A stretch of DNA of 64,000 bases from Nitrospira moscoviensis (GTDB lineage Bacteria; Nitrospirota; Nitrospiria; Nitrospirales; Nitrospiraceae): assembly GCF_001273775.1 (NCBI RefSeq), contig NZ_CP011801.1:2954001-3018000 (forward strand), in the 5' to 3' direction. Position 1 is the first letter of the stretch; the number at the start of each line of letters is the position of its first letter. The notes beneath the pieces are model-generated. The model was given only the letters and a program-made list of their open reading frames with translations. It searched no databases and was not told where the DNA came from. The translations under genes were made by a program, and so were the position numbers. Positions 51,307 through 59,615 of the stretch are shown here, one piece after another.

Positions 51307-53172
51307 ATGCCGACTACCACTGCGACACCAGAAGTCCTGGCTGCACTGCACAATAGGGCGACGGCGCTGAGGATCGAGAGCGTCCGCGCGACCAGCGAAG
51401 CCGGCAGCGGGCATCCATCCAGCTGCGCGTCGGCGGCCGACATCGTCGCGACCCTCTTCTTTTCGGTGATGCGGTACGATCCGAACAATCCCAAAGCGCC
51501 GAACAGCGACCGTTTCGTGCTGTCCAAAGGCCACGCGGCGCCCTTGCTCTACGCCGCCTGGGCGGAAGCGGGGCTGTTTCCGAAAAGCGATCTGCTGAAA
51601 TTGCGCACGCTCTCGTCGGACCTCGAAGGGCATCCGACGCCGCGGCTTTCGTTTGTCGACATGGCGACCGGATCCCTCGGGCAGGGGCTGGCCGTGGGGG
51701 TCGGGCTGGCGCTCAACGCCAAGTTTCTGGACAAGTCGGACTATCGCACCTACGTCCTGATGGGCGACGGCGAGTCGGTGGAAGGGTCGGTGTGGGAAGC
51801 GGTCGAAGTCTCCCGGCATTACGGGCTGGACAATCTCTGCGCGATCGTGGATGTGAACCGCTTGGGCCAGAGCGATCCGACGATGTTACAACATGACATG
51901 GAGGCCTATCGCTCCCGGTGGGCGGGATTCGGGTGGCACGCGCTGATCGTGGACGGTCATGATCTGTCAGCCTTGCTGGGCGCATTCGACGAAGCCGCGC
52001 GCACGAAAGGCAGACCCACCGTCCTGCTGGCGAAGACGTACAAAGGCCGCGGCATCTCGGCGATCGAAAATCACTCCAACTGGCACGGCAAGCCGCTCGC
52101 CAAGGGCGAAGAGACCCAGAAGGCGATCGCCGAGTTGACCCAGCAACTCAAGCCTAACGGCGCCATGCCCCAGATTCAAAAACCCGCCGGCCCGACCCAG
52201 GCCACACCGACCGTCGGCCAGCTGCCGCCGCCACCCTACAAGCCCGGCGATTCCGCCGCCACCCGCGAAGCGTTCGGGGTCGCGCTGGAAGCGCTCGGCG
52301 GTGTGAATCCGGCTGTCGTGGCCCTCGATGCGGACGTGAAGAACTCCACGTATACGGAAAAATTCGCGAAGAAATACCAGAACCGGTTCTTTGAAAATTT
52401 TATTGCCGAGCAAAATATGCTCGGCGCCGCCGCCGGCCTGGCCGCCTGCGGCAAGATTCCCTTCGTCGCCACCTTTGCCGCCTTCTTCACCCGGGCGTAC
52501 GACTTCATCCGCATGGCGGCGATCAGCCAGTCCAATCTGAAGCTGGTCGGTACGCATGTCGGCGTCAGCATCGGCGAGGACGGTCCATCCCAAATGGGCC
52601 TCGAAGACATCGCGATGATGGGGGCGCAGCCGGGCGTCGTCGTGCTGTACCCGTCCGACGCCACCAGCACCTATCGCCTGGTCGAATTGGCGGCCAACCA
52701 CAAGGGGATGGTCTATGTCCGGGCCGGGCGCCCGAAATCGCCCGTGCTCTACGGCGCCGACGAGCGGTTCCATATCGGCGGCAGCAAGGTGGTGCGCCAG
52801 AACGCCGGAGACGTCCTGACGATCGTCGCGGCCGGCGTGACCCTCTTTGAAGCGTTGAACGCGCACGAGCAGTTGAAGGCCGCCGGCATTCCGGTCCGGG
52901 TCGTCGACCTCTACAGCATCGCGCCGATCGACCGGGCGACCTTGATGGATTGCGCGCGGGCCACGCAGGGGCGTATCCTCACCGTCGAAGATCATTACGC
53001 GCACGGCGGACTGGGCGATGCGGTCCTCGGCGCAGTCGGCGCCGAAGGCATCAAAGTCCACAAGCTCGCCGTCCGGACCATTCCGCACAGCGGGAAGCCG
53101 GATGAGCTGATCGACCACTACGGAATCGGGGCGCGCTCCATTGTCGACACGGCGAAGCAGATCATCAAATGA
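51307..53172 (+). CDS. tkt: Transketolase
   Basis: Transfers two-carbon units between sugar phosphates using thiamine diphosphate. 621 residues in one chain: SEAGSGHPSSCASAADIVAT start, SKGHAAPLLYAAWAEAG, TPP-binding MGDGESVEGSVWEA with VDVNRLGQS, then the pyrimidine domain with FENFIAEQNMLGAAAGLA and SIGEDGPSQMGLED. The short, Pro-rich linker near 290-310 is typical of the mammal-like transketolases rather than the E. coli type. ATG 51307 lies behind AAAGGAG. Confidence 0.95.
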   Translation: MPTTTATPEVLAALHNRATALRIESVRATSEAGSGHPSSCASAADIVATLFFSVMRYDPNNPKAPNSDRFVLSKGHAAPLLYAAWAEAGLFPKSDLLKLRTLSSDLEGHPTPRLSFVDMATGSLGQGLAVGVGLALNAKFLDKSDYRTYVLMGDGESVEGSVWEAVEVSRHYGLDNLCAIVDVNRLGQSDPTMLQHDMEAYRSRWAGFGWHALIVDGHDLSALLGAFDEAARTKGRPTVLLAKTYKGRGISAIENHSNWHGKPLAKGEETQKAIAELTQQLKPNGAMPQIQKPAGPTQATPTVGQLPPPPYKPGDSAATREAFGVALEALGGVNPAVVALDADVKNSTYTEKFAKKYQNRFFENFIAEQNMLGAAAGLAACGKIPFVATFAAFFTRAYDFIRMAAISQSNLKLVGTHVGVSIGEDGPSQMGLEDIAMMGAQPGVVVLYPSDATSTYRLVELAANHKGMVYVRAGRPKSPVLYGADERFHIGGSKVVRQNAGDVLTIVAAGVTLFEALNAHEQLKAAGIPVRVVDLYSIAPIDRATLMDCARATQGRILTVEDHYAHGGLGDAVLGAVGAEGIKVHKLAVRTIPHSGKPDELIDHYGIGARSIVDTAKQIIK

Positions 53173-53872
53173 CCCCGCGACAACCTCGCGGCAGGATGTG
53201 CTCGCCGGTATCCCCCTCCTCAATATCCTGAGCGGCCAGGACCGGCAGCGCGTGCTGAACGAGCTGACCGAGTCCCGGTACGGCAAAGGCGACTTCATTT
53301 TCCACGAAGGCGACCCGACCGAGTACTTCCACATCCTCAAGGAAGGCACGGTCAAATGCGTGAAATCCACGTCCGCCGGCAAAGAGTGCACGTTGAAAGT
53401 GCTCATGCCGGGCGATTTGTTCTGCTGCGACGCCGCGGCCTTCGACGGTGCGGCGCATCCCGGCACCGCCCAGCCGATGGGGGACGTGCGCATCCTCCGC
53501 ATGCGGAAGAACACCTATTTCGAGATGCTGCGCCGCAGTCCGGACGCCGCGCTGGAAGTCATCAAGTATCTCGGCACCCGGCTGCATGAAGCGCAGGAGA
53601 AGGCCAAGGTCCTGGCGCTGGACCGCGCCGATCAACGGCTGGCGGCCCTGCTCGTGGATCTCGCGAGCCGCAACGGCCTGGCCGATCCGCAGGGCATCCG
53701 GCTCGGCATCCGGCTCACCCGCCAGGACATGGCCAACATGGTCGGGGCCACCACCGAGACGGTCATCCGCATCATGGGCCGGTTCAAGCGCCAGCAACTG
53801 GTCTCCGGCACCGCCAAGCGCCTCGTCATCCGCAATCTCGCCGGATTGAAAGCCCTCGCCTCCGCCTCCTGA
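53141..53872 (+). CDS. Crp/Fnr-family transcriptional regulator, 243 aa
   Basis: N-terminal cyclic-nucleotide-like barrel (IPLLNILSGQDRQRVLNEL, then YGKGDFIFHEGDPTEYFHIL, LMPGDLFCCDAAAF), dimerisation helix (LGTRLHEAQEKAKVLALDRA) and C-terminal winged HTH (LTRQDMANMVGATTETVIRIMGRF). Cys at CVKS, CTLK and FCC hint at redox sensing but not a standard Fnr cluster. The start is uncertain: TTG 53141 (overlapping tkt by 32 bases) or GTG 53198. A CRP-type palindrome and nirK follow directly, so it probably senses nitrogen oxides or low oxygen. Confidence 0.88.
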   Translation: MSTRRSRSSNDPATTSRQDVLAGIPLLNILSGQDRQRVLNELTESRYGKGDFIFHEGDPTEYFHILKEGTVKCVKSTSAGKECTLKVLMPGDLFCCDAAAFDGAAHPGTAQPMGDVRILRMRKNTYFEMLRRSPDAALEVIKYLGTRLHEAQEKAKVLALDRADQRLAALLVDLASRNGLADPQGIRLGIRLTRQDMANMVGATTETVIRIMGRFKRQQLVSGTAKRLVIRNLAGLKALASAS

Positions 53873-53883
53873 ACAAAATCCTC

Positions 53884-53907
53884 AAAACATGATTTACGTC
53901 ATGTTTT
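53884..53907 (+). promoter_or_regulatory. CRP/FNR-type palindromic operator upstream of nirK
   Basis: AAAACATGA (53884-53892), spacer TTTACG, then TCATGTTTT (53899-53907): a perfect 9-base inverted repeat. The inner TGA-N6-TCA matches the spacing of CRP/FNR-family sites. A TATCCT at 53926-53931 could be the -10 of a class II promoter, with the site centred near -42. Because it is AT-rich and followed by T residues, it might instead be a weak terminator for the regulator gene. Confidence 0.6.
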
Positions 53908-54002
53908 TTTGACAGCGCTCTTCCGTATCCTGCTCCGGTCTTGAACCCTCGTACCGAACGAACACGGGTCCCAGCAGTGGTCGATTAACCAGAAGGAGTT
54001 CT

Positions 54003-54953
54003 ATGCGCACTCACCGGTCTTCGTTTCGAGCCTTCACGTGGGCGATCGGAGCGGCGGCTTCCGTCGCCCTTGCCGGAGTCCCGGCCTTGGCCAAAACCCA
54101 CGAAGTCTCCATGACCGCGGTCGAGACCGACGTGATCATCGACGGCGGCGGAGAAAAATATGCGGCCTGGACCTTCAACGGCACGATGCCGGGGCCGGTC
54201 GTCCGCGTCACCGAAGGTGATGTCATCAAGTTCACCTTGACGAATCCCGCCACGAACAAGAATCCGCACGCCATGGATTTCCACGCCGCCGAGATCGATT
54301 TCCTGGCGAACTACAAGGCCATCAACGCCGGGGAAACCATCAGCTACACGTTTACGGCCAAGAAGCCGGGCATTTTCTTCTACCATTGCGGCGCGCCACC
54401 CATGATCCAGCACGTCGCCCGGGGTATGTTCGGAGCCATTATCGTGGATCCGAAGGACCCGAAGGCGCTTCCCAAAGCGGATCGGGAGTATGTGTTGATC
54501 CAATCGGAGCATTACAAAAATCCGAACGACGTGCAGGCGATGTTCGATCGGAAGTTCGACGGCGTGATGTTCAACGGCGGGATCTTCAAGTACCACCCGT
54601 TCGTCACGGGCGGCGGCAAGCTGGACGCGAAGCCCGGCGAGCGCGTGCGGATCTATTTCGTCAACGCCGGCCCGAACGAATTCTCGGCGTTCCATCCGAT
54701 CGGGGAAATCTGGGATAACGTCTACGAGAGCGGGAATCCGGCCAACAACCTCAAGGGCGTCCAGACCTATGTCGTCGGCCCCGGCAGCGCGGCCACGTTC
54801 GATGTTGTCGTCGAATCCGCCGGCGCCTATCCGCTGGTGACCCACTCTCTGACCGGCGCGCTCCGTGGAGCGATCGCAGTCCTCTTGGCCTCTCCCGACG
54901 CCAAGCCGCAGCCGTTGATGCCGATGGTGCCGTGGGAGCTGCCCGCTAAGTAA
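54003..54953 (+). CDS. nirK: Copper-containing nitrite reductase
   Basis: Reduces nitrite to NO in the periplasm. A Sec signal peptide (1-30, ending PALAK) is followed by two cupredoxin domains. Type 1 Cu ligands: H89, C129, H137, M142 (NPHAMDFH, YHCGAPPM, QHVARGM). Type 2 Cu ligands: H94, H128 and H281 (YPLVTHSL), with catalytic D92 and H231. All are present, so the enzyme should be functional. 316 residues, typical for two-domain NirK. AGAAGGAG precedes the ATG. It is regulated, I infer, by the Crp/Fnr protein just upstream. Confidence 0.94.
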   Translation: MRTHRSSFRAFTWAIGAAASVALAGVPALAKTHEVSMTAVETDVIIDGGGEKYAAWTFNGTMPGPVVRVTEGDVIKFTLTNPATNKNPHAMDFHAAEIDFLANYKAINAGETISYTFTAKKPGIFFYHCGAPPMIQHVARGMFGAIIVDPKDPKALPKADREYVLIQSEHYKNPNDVQAMFDRKFDGVMFNGGIFKYHPFVTGGGKLDAKPGERVRIYFVNAGPNEFSAFHPIGEIWDNVYESGNPANNLKGVQTYVVGPGSAATFDVVVESAGAYPLVTHSLTGALRGAIAVLLASPDAKPQPLMPMVPWELPAK

Positions 54954-55027
54954 GCTCTTCTGAAGGGTGAACCGCTCGCCGGTCGGTATCGCCATACCGG
55001 CCGGCGCCGTGTTCCCGGAAGGGCGAT

Positions 55028-55654
55028 ATGCCGGTGTCACGCCTGCTAGCTCGGTTCGTTCCGCCCACCTTTCGCGCCCTCCTCTGTCTGATCGGCCTCC
55101 TTTCCGCGCTTCCCGCCATGGCGCAAGAGGCCTTGCTTGAAATCCTTCCCCTCCGTCCATTCAACTTCGACATCGCGCTCCGCCAGCAAAGCTTCGCGCC
55201 CGACGACCGGGAAATCACGTTGCAAGCCGGCGTCACAGCGCTGCGCTACGGCGACGGCGAAGTGCGGCTCGGCTATCAGTACTTCAGCATCCATACGGAC
55301 GATTTCAAGACGGACCAGCACGCCGTCTTTCTCAATCCCCGGTGGAACAACGTGGTGGACCTCCTCGACTTTCCCGCCTCCATGCCCATCAATCGGTTGC
55401 TCCGCCATATCTTGTTCGGCCCGTTGGAAGACCGGGCGATCCCCTACGTCGGCGCCTTGATCGGCACCGTCCTTTCCGCGCAAGGACGGACCTCCCCTGG
55501 TCTGCTGTACGGCGGTCAGGCGGGTGTCCGATTTCCCGTTGGCCGCGGTATCTCGCTGGACCTGAGCCTTCAATTCACGCAGTATGAAGTCAATTTCCGC
55601 GGAGAGTCTGGAGAGTCGCAGCAATGGCTCTTCTTAACCGGCATCCGGTACTGA
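55028..55654 (+). CDS. Outer-membrane-barrel-like secreted protein, 208 aa
   Basis: Signal peptide ending ALPAMAQE. The mature protein alternates polar and hydrophobic residues in strands (ITLQAGVTALRYGDGEVRLG, then SLDLSLQFTQYEVNFRGESG) and ends with an aromatic residue (GIRY), which suits a beta-barrel. It follows nirK by 74 bases and may be in its operon. No family name is assigned. Confidence 0.65.
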   Translation: MPVSRLLARFVPPTFRALLCLIGLLSALPAMAQEALLEILPLRPFNFDIALRQQSFAPDDREITLQAGVTALRYGDGEVRLGYQYFSIHTDDFKTDQHAVFLNPRWNNVVDLLDFPASMPINRLLRHILFGPLEDRAIPYVGALIGTVLSAQGRTSPGLLYGGQAGVRFPVGRGISLDLSLQFTQYEVNFRGESGESQQWLFLTGIRY

Positions 55655-55662
55655 GATTGAGA

Positions 55663-56712
55663 ATGCGCCGCCGATCCCGAGACACCATTCTCATCCTCCG
55701 CTTCACGCGTCACATTTCACGCTTCACGGCCGGTCTTTGCCTCCTGTTCTTGCCGGGCTGTGGCTTGGTTTTCGACGCGGTGCAATTGGTGTATCCCGTC
55801 AGCACGAATGAGCTGGACGCCATCTGCCGCCGCGGCAAAGCGCAAGTCGGGATGGCCGCCGAGCCGTTCCGCCCGTTCGTGTTTCCGGCGGTCTGGACGG
55901 ACGAAGGAGCCCGCGTGACGGGCTTCGATGCGGAGCTCGTGCACGAGATCAGCGAAGCCCTGACGAACCGGTGCGGCAGGCCGGTCGCGCCGGTGCTTCA
56001 CTTGATCAGATTCCGCGACCTGTTTCTGCTGTTGAACGAGGGTCAATTGGACTTCTTCGTCTCAGCCGTCGCCGCCGGCGTGCCGGCCCCGGCGCGCGCG
56101 GGCTTCGCCTACTCGTCTCCGTATTTCGAACAGGGGGGGATCGCCGGCATCACCAAACGGCGGGAGGTCCTCGACGTCGTACAAGGCAGACTTCCCCCGG
56201 AAGAGGCGATGGGCGGAACCGCACGTCTGCTGGATGGTCTGGCGATCGCCGTGCAAGACGGCACCGCGGCGCAGATGTATGCCGAATCGATCCTGCGTCC
56301 GGCCCGTCTCATCCACTGCGACTCGCTGCCCGCGGCCTTCGAGTTGAGCGCCACAACCGATACCACGCCGGTCGATGTCATCCTTGGCGCGAAACCCGTC
56401 CTGGACTTCGTCACCAAAACGACCAGGCGTGATTGGGTTCCACTGACAGATCGAACGGGACGGATCCTGCTGTTCACTGAAGCGGAATACAGTGTCGTCA
56501 TGGCGGAGGAGAGTTACAAGCTGCGCTGGTTCGTCAACGATGTCATTTTTCATCTTCGACAGACCGGCCGCCTCGAGGCCATGCGGCGACGTTGGCTGGA
56601 CGAATCCTACGCCTACCCGCGCCGGGCCTCGATCGAAGGCCTGTCATTCGACGTGGCGAAGATGCCCGCTCACTACGCGCAAGGAACCTGCCGGGAAACG
56701 GCGCCGCGGTAG
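55663..56712 (+). CDS. Family-3 solute-binding lipoprotein, 349 aa
   Basis: Lipobox LFLPGCG at the end of the signal peptide. The mature part is a bilobal type 3 SBP: residues PFRPFVFPAVWTDEGARVTG and FDAELVHEISEAL in lobe 1, FSSPYFEQGG-like strand in the hinge region, then WFVNDVIFHLRQTGRLEAM near the end. No permease gene is adjacent, so it may act as a sensor or chaperone instead of an ABC importer. An upstream in-frame start at 55624 would overlap the previous gene. Confidence 0.72.
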   Translation: MRRRSRDTILILRFTRHISRFTAGLCLLFLPGCGLVFDAVQLVYPVSTNELDAICRRGKAQVGMAAEPFRPFVFPAVWTDEGARVTGFDAELVHEISEALTNRCGRPVAPVLHLIRFRDLFLLLNEGQLDFFVSAVAAGVPAPARAGFAYSSPYFEQGGIAGITKRREVLDVVQGRLPPEEAMGGTARLLDGLAIAVQDGTAAQMYAESILRPARLIHCDSLPAAFELSATTDTTPVDVILGAKPVLDFVTKTTRRDWVPLTDRTGRILLFTEAEYSVVMAEESYKLRWFVNDVIFHLRQTGRLEAMRRRWLDESYAYPRRASIEGLSFDVAKMPAHYAQGTCRETAPR

Positions 56713-56730
56713 AATCCGCGAGGAGGTGGT

Positions 56731-57489
56731 ATGAAACGTTGGCTCCTACTGACGGGCTGGTTCATGGTGTTCGCCTTGCCGGTCGCTTGGGGTTCGCTCC
56801 CCGAGCAGATCCGGGCGGAAGCGGAAGAAACCGCCCGGCTCCTCGCCAAACTGCTGCAGTCGGGTCGTCTCGTGATCGAGCACAATCAAGCCCTGATCGA
56901 TGATCCCCATCGAGGCGACAAGGGCTTCACTCCGGAGGTCTTCGAACGGCAGCTGCGCGAGGAATTCCGCCGGCGGACCGGCATCGATCTCTCCACACTC
57001 TCCCAGACGTCGACCACCTTCGCCGTGCCTCCCCTCGCCCGCGAGCTGCTGCCGGCTTTGATCGATGCGAGCAGGGACGTGGTGCGCGACGCTCAAGTGG
57101 TGATCAATCAGCGCGGCATCGGCTACAAGAACTTCATTCCCGCCACCTACGGCAGCCAAGCCGCGGCGCGATTTTCCAAGCGGTCGCACGTGCAGCTGAA
57201 ACAAACCACCCTGGAGCCGCGCAATCCCAAGAACGAGCCGGACGATTACGAGCGATCGGTACTGCAATGGCTCGCCGGCCGGCCGAACGGCGAAGCCTAC
57301 GTGAGCGAGCTCACGGACGCCGGCAAGACCCTGCGCGTCATGATGCCGATCTACTATGTGCGCGAATGTCTCGCCTGCCACGGCGAGCCGAAGGGCGAAT
57401 GGGACATTTCCGGCTATCCCAAAGAAGGCGCCAAGGAAGGCGACCTCGCCGGCGCCATCAGCGTGCGGATACCGTTGGGTGGGAGATAG
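56731..57489 (+). CDS. DUF3365 (Tll0287-like) c-type heme protein, 252 aa
   Basis: Periplasmic protein with signal peptide (1-21). The long N-terminal part is helical (EAEETARLLAKLLQSGRLV). The DUF3365 domain contains INQRGIGYKNFIPATYGSQA and the C-terminal heme-c motif CLACHGEPKG, with the usual downstream PIPLG-like end (ISVRIPLGG). Family members bind c-heme and are thought to sense redox or NO. A GAGGAGG site precedes the ATG. Placement after nirK fits a role in nitrogen-oxide redox. Confidence 0.82.
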   Translation: MKRWLLLTGWFMVFALPVAWGSLPEQIRAEAEETARLLAKLLQSGRLVIEHNQALIDDPHRGDKGFTPEVFERQLREEFRRRTGIDLSTLSQTSTTFAVPPLARELLPALIDASRDVVRDAQVVINQRGIGYKNFIPATYGSQAAARFSKRSHVQLKQTTLEPRNPKNEPDDYERSVLQWLAGRPNGEAYVSELTDAGKTLRVMMPIYYVRECLACHGEPKGEWDISGYPKEGAKEGDLAGAISVRIPLGGR

Positions 57490-57525
57490 AGACGGATCGT
57501 GCGGCACACGGACGCAGGACGCGGA

Positions 57526-57756
57526 CTACCGATAAGCGAAGACGTCCATCTGGATAGATTTGATAGGCGTGGCTTCTCCATGGACCATGCGACGAACCCG
57601 CTCAGTGGTGTCTCGGCTGAACACTGGCTCGCCGCAATGGGCGCAGACAGTAGCGGGAATTTGTTCCACCCGTACGGGCTTGCCGTCGATGTCGAAAACC
57701 TCGTTGACCAGTTCTTGACGACTCTCTGTCTTGCCGCACACATGGCACCGAAACAT
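57526..57756 (-). CDS. YgiT-type zinc-finger antitoxin (MqsA-like), 76 aa
   Basis: CxxC pairs CHVCG and CAHCG make a zinc site, joined by a VFDIDGKPVRVEQIPATV strand pair, then the start of a helix (RVRRMVHGEA). This is the N-terminal domain of MqsA/YgiT antitoxins, which control toxin transcription. The DUF4258 toxin gene upstream on the same strand is broken, so this may be an orphan antitoxin. Confidence 0.85.
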   Translation of the reverse strand: MFRCHVCGKTESRQELVNEVFDIDGKPVRVEQIPATVCAHCGEPVFSRDTTERVRRMVHGEATPIKSIQMDVFAYR

Positions 57757-57758
57757 GG

Positions 57759-57994
57759 TTACCTCCGTCTGGCGTAATCATACCACTCTGCCGGATCCGG
57801 CTCATAGACGGTGATGATTTTCACCATCTCAGAATCGACATAGGAAACTTGAATGTGCAACGGTCGCCTCGTCTCCGTAAATCCAAGCAGTAGCCCGCTG
57901 GGCGCGTCCATTCGACGGCGCGCTTAAAAGCATGGCGGCTGGACTTAAATTTGCCAGCGGCCAGTTGGCGACGGATGTCCCCCAGTGTTTTCAT
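57759..57994 (-). pseudogene. DUF4258 toxin gene with an internal deletion
   Basis: The first part reads MKTLGDIRRQLAAGKFKSSR and HAFKRAVE in one frame, the typical start of the family. The C-terminal part, PSGLLLGFTETRRPLHIQVS and KIITVYEPDPAEWYDY, is in another frame. About 35 residues normally between the two are missing, so the gene is shortened and shifted. Its stop lies two bases from the YgiT start. Both ends are otherwise well kept. Confidence 0.75.
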
Positions 57995-58007
57995 CATGCA
58001 GCGTGCG

Positions 58008-58101
58008 GTGCACTATATCGACTGTTTGCCTGCCACGGAGCCGAAAGACGGGTGGGACATCGGGCGCCATCAGCGTGCGGATTCCGCTGGGGACGAGATA
58101 G
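58008..58101 (+). pseudogene. Vestige of a second DUF3365 gene (3' end)
   Basis: About 90 bases resemble the end of the gene at 56731-57489: a CLxxCH-like TGCCTGCCACGG, then GAGCCGAA, GGGACAT and the almost identical GGCGCCATCAGCGTGCGGAT, finishing in GAGATAG. Short deletions destroy the frame. This means a tandem copy once stood here and the YgiT/DUF4258 pair now separates the two. Confidence 0.55.
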
Positions 58102-58162
58102 TCGAATCGTAGCGGCTTCGACGTTTGACATCTGATGGGCCACGATATAGCATCAACGCATC

Positions 58163-58402
58163 ATGGCGCGAACGACACTCGATATAGACACTCCTATTCT
58201 TAAAGAACTCAAGGCGCTCCAAAAAAAGGAGAAGCGTTCCTTGGGGCGAGTGGCTTCCCATTTGCTGGCCGAAGCCCTGGCTCGCCGAACGCGCCGGCCA
58301 GTGAAGGCAGAATTCAAGTGGACGTCTCGTCCCATGCGAGCACGTATTGATCTTGACGACAAAGACAAGCTGTACGCCATCCTCGACGATGAGGAGCAGT
58401 GA
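58163..58402 (+). CDS. VapB-like antitoxin, 79 aa
   Basis: Ribbon-helix-helix start (MARTTLDIDTPILKELKALQ, then RSLGRVASHLLAEALARRTR) for DNA binding, followed by an acidic toxin-binding tail (RARIDLDDKDKLYAILDDEE). The stop overlaps the next start. A possible TTGACA at 58125-58130 and TATAGC at 58146-58151 lie upstream with 15-base spacing. Confidence 0.82.
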   Translation: MARTTLDIDTPILKELKALQKKEKRSLGRVASHLLAEALARRTRRPVKAEFKWTSRPMRARIDLDDKDKLYAILDDEEQ

Positions 58403-58695
58403 GCGACTCGATTGACGTCAACGTTCTGTTGTATGCCTCCGACCAAACAAGTCCGCACCACAGAGCCGCTCGCGAATTTCTTGCCCGCCGAACCGCTGAC
58501 CCGGAACCCTTCTTCCTGACCTGGCCGGTTGTAATGGCCTACCTCCGCATCTCGACCCACCCGCGCATTTTCCGTAATCCCCTCTCGCCCGATCAAGCAT
58601 TGGGAAACATCGAAGCGCTTCTGGCCTGCGCACAGGTGCGCGTCCTCACGGAAGAGAATGGTTTTCTCTCTGCGCTTCTCGCCCCGAAACGTTAG
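58399..58695 (+). CDS. VapC-like PIN toxin, C-terminally short, 98 aa
   Basis: GTG start overlaps vapB (GTGA). Has the first PIN Asp (SIDVNVLLYASDQ) and PVVMAYLRISTHPRIFRNPL, but stops at LLAPKR, where the family continues ~40 residues with the final Asp cluster (ACDALIAA/TTDRDF-type). The essential C-terminal acids are thus missing and the toxin is probably inactive. The stop lies within the first 53-base direct repeat. Confidence 0.72.
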   Translation: MSDSIDVNVLLYASDQTSPHHRAAREFLARRTADPEPFFLTWPVVMAYLRISTHPRIFRNPLSPDQALGNIEALLACAQVRVLTEENGFLSALLAPKR

Positions 58696-58735
58696 CCGAT
58701 GTCGAAGACAGGAAGCGTCACGTTTCAATCTTCAC
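58683..58735 (+). repeat. 53-bp direct repeat, copy 1
   Basis: Begins CCCGAAACGTTAGCCGATGT at the vapC 3' end. Copy 2 is at 59616-59668 with a single mismatch (GTCG versus ATCG). The sequence just upstream of each copy is also alike but with indels. Together the copies bracket the MntA/HepT pair. Confidence 0.85.
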
Positions 58736-58748
58736 CGACCCCTTTATT

Positions 58749-58812
58749 TTGAATGTGCAACGGTCACCTCGTTTCCGTGAAGCCCAGGAGAAGCCCGCTG
58801 GGCAGGTGCATG
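58749..58812 (-). pseudogene. Second DUF4258 fragment
   Basis: Minus strand HLPSGLLLGFTETR then a stop: the same stretch as in the 57759-57994 pseudogene, including GAATGTGCAACGGTC exactly 900 bases apart, but with CGA changed to TGA. Only ~20 codons are kept, so it is a relic. Confidence 0.6.
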
Positions 58813-58932
58813 TGGTGACCCGCTGGAGAAACTTGGTGCGTGACGGACGCGAGTCCCTCATCGGCCCTATTCGGGCCGCACCCGACTGCCTTCCGTCTGG
58901 CATCAGTCGGATGTTTCGTGTATGTTCTCCAC

Positions 58933-59250
58933 ATGAGCAAAATTTCTCTCTCCCGTGACGAAGCGATCCGGCGGCTACAAACCGTCGAGTCCGAAATTCG
59001 GCGCCTCGGTGTTCGTCGGCTGGCGCTCTTCGGATCTGTGCTTCGCAACGAGGCTCGCCCCGACAGTGATGTTGATGTGCTTGTCGAGTTCACTCCGACC
59101 GAGAAGTCGTTCGATCGCTTCATGGCGCTGGCGGATCTGCTCGAAGGCACGTTGGAGCACCGAGTTGAAGTGGTCACCACTGAGTCACTCTCACCGTTTA
59201 TTGGCCCGCACATTTTGGCCGAGGCGGCGGATGTCCTTCGAGCCGCGTGA
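58933..59250 (+). CDS. mntA: MntA-type nucleotidyltransferase antitoxin, 105 aa
   Basis: Minimal nucleotidyltransferase: catalytic motif GSVLRNEARPDSDVDVLVEF (GSx..DxD) at residues ~35-54. In HepT/MntA pairs this enzyme AMPylates the HepT toxin and blocks it. ATG 58933 is chosen just before SKISLSRDEAIRRL. The gene overlaps hepT by 20 bases. Confidence 0.85.
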   Translation: MSKISLSRDEAIRRLQTVESEIRRLGVRRLALFGSVLRNEARPDSDVDVLVEFTPTEKSFDRFMALADLLEGTLEHRVEVVTTESLSPFIGPHILAEAADVLRAA

Positions 59251-59575
59251 CTATCTGCGGCATATTCTCGTGGAAGTCGACTACCTCCTCGACAAGAGTC
59301 AGACTCTGGCTTATGAGCGTTTCGTAGCGGATGAGACATTGCGGCGCGCGTTCGTACGCAGCTTGGAAATTATCGGCGAAGCGGTAAAGAACCTGCCCGA
59401 GGAGTTCCGGATATCGCATCCGGAGGTTGAGTGGCGGCCGATCGCTCAGATGCGCGACCGCCTGATTCACGGTTACTTTGGGGTGGATTATCAGCTCGTC
59501 TGGGACGTGGTGTGCAAGAAACTTCCAGAACTGAAACGTAGTATCCAGAGGATTATTGACTCACAGCAGGCCTAA
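59231..59575 (+). CDS. hepT: HepT-type toxin (HEPN ribonuclease), 114 aa
   Basis: HEPN-fold protein with the RNase motif Rx4HY in MRDRLIHGYFGVD. The expected layout: RDYLRHILVEVDYLLD, IIGEAVKNLPEEFR, then the motif. ATG 59231 is chosen; the open frame upstream is a shadow of mntA. A complete and likely functional partner of MntA. Confidence 0.87.
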   Translation: MSFEPRDYLRHILVEVDYLLDKSQTLAYERFVADETLRRAFVRSLEIIGEAVKNLPEEFRISHPEVEWRPIAQMRDRLIHGYFGVDYQLVWDVVCKKLPELKRSIQRIIDSQQA

Positions 59576-59615
59576 CCATCGCGGTTCAGAAGGACGCTGC
59601 ACTCCGCCCTTCTCA

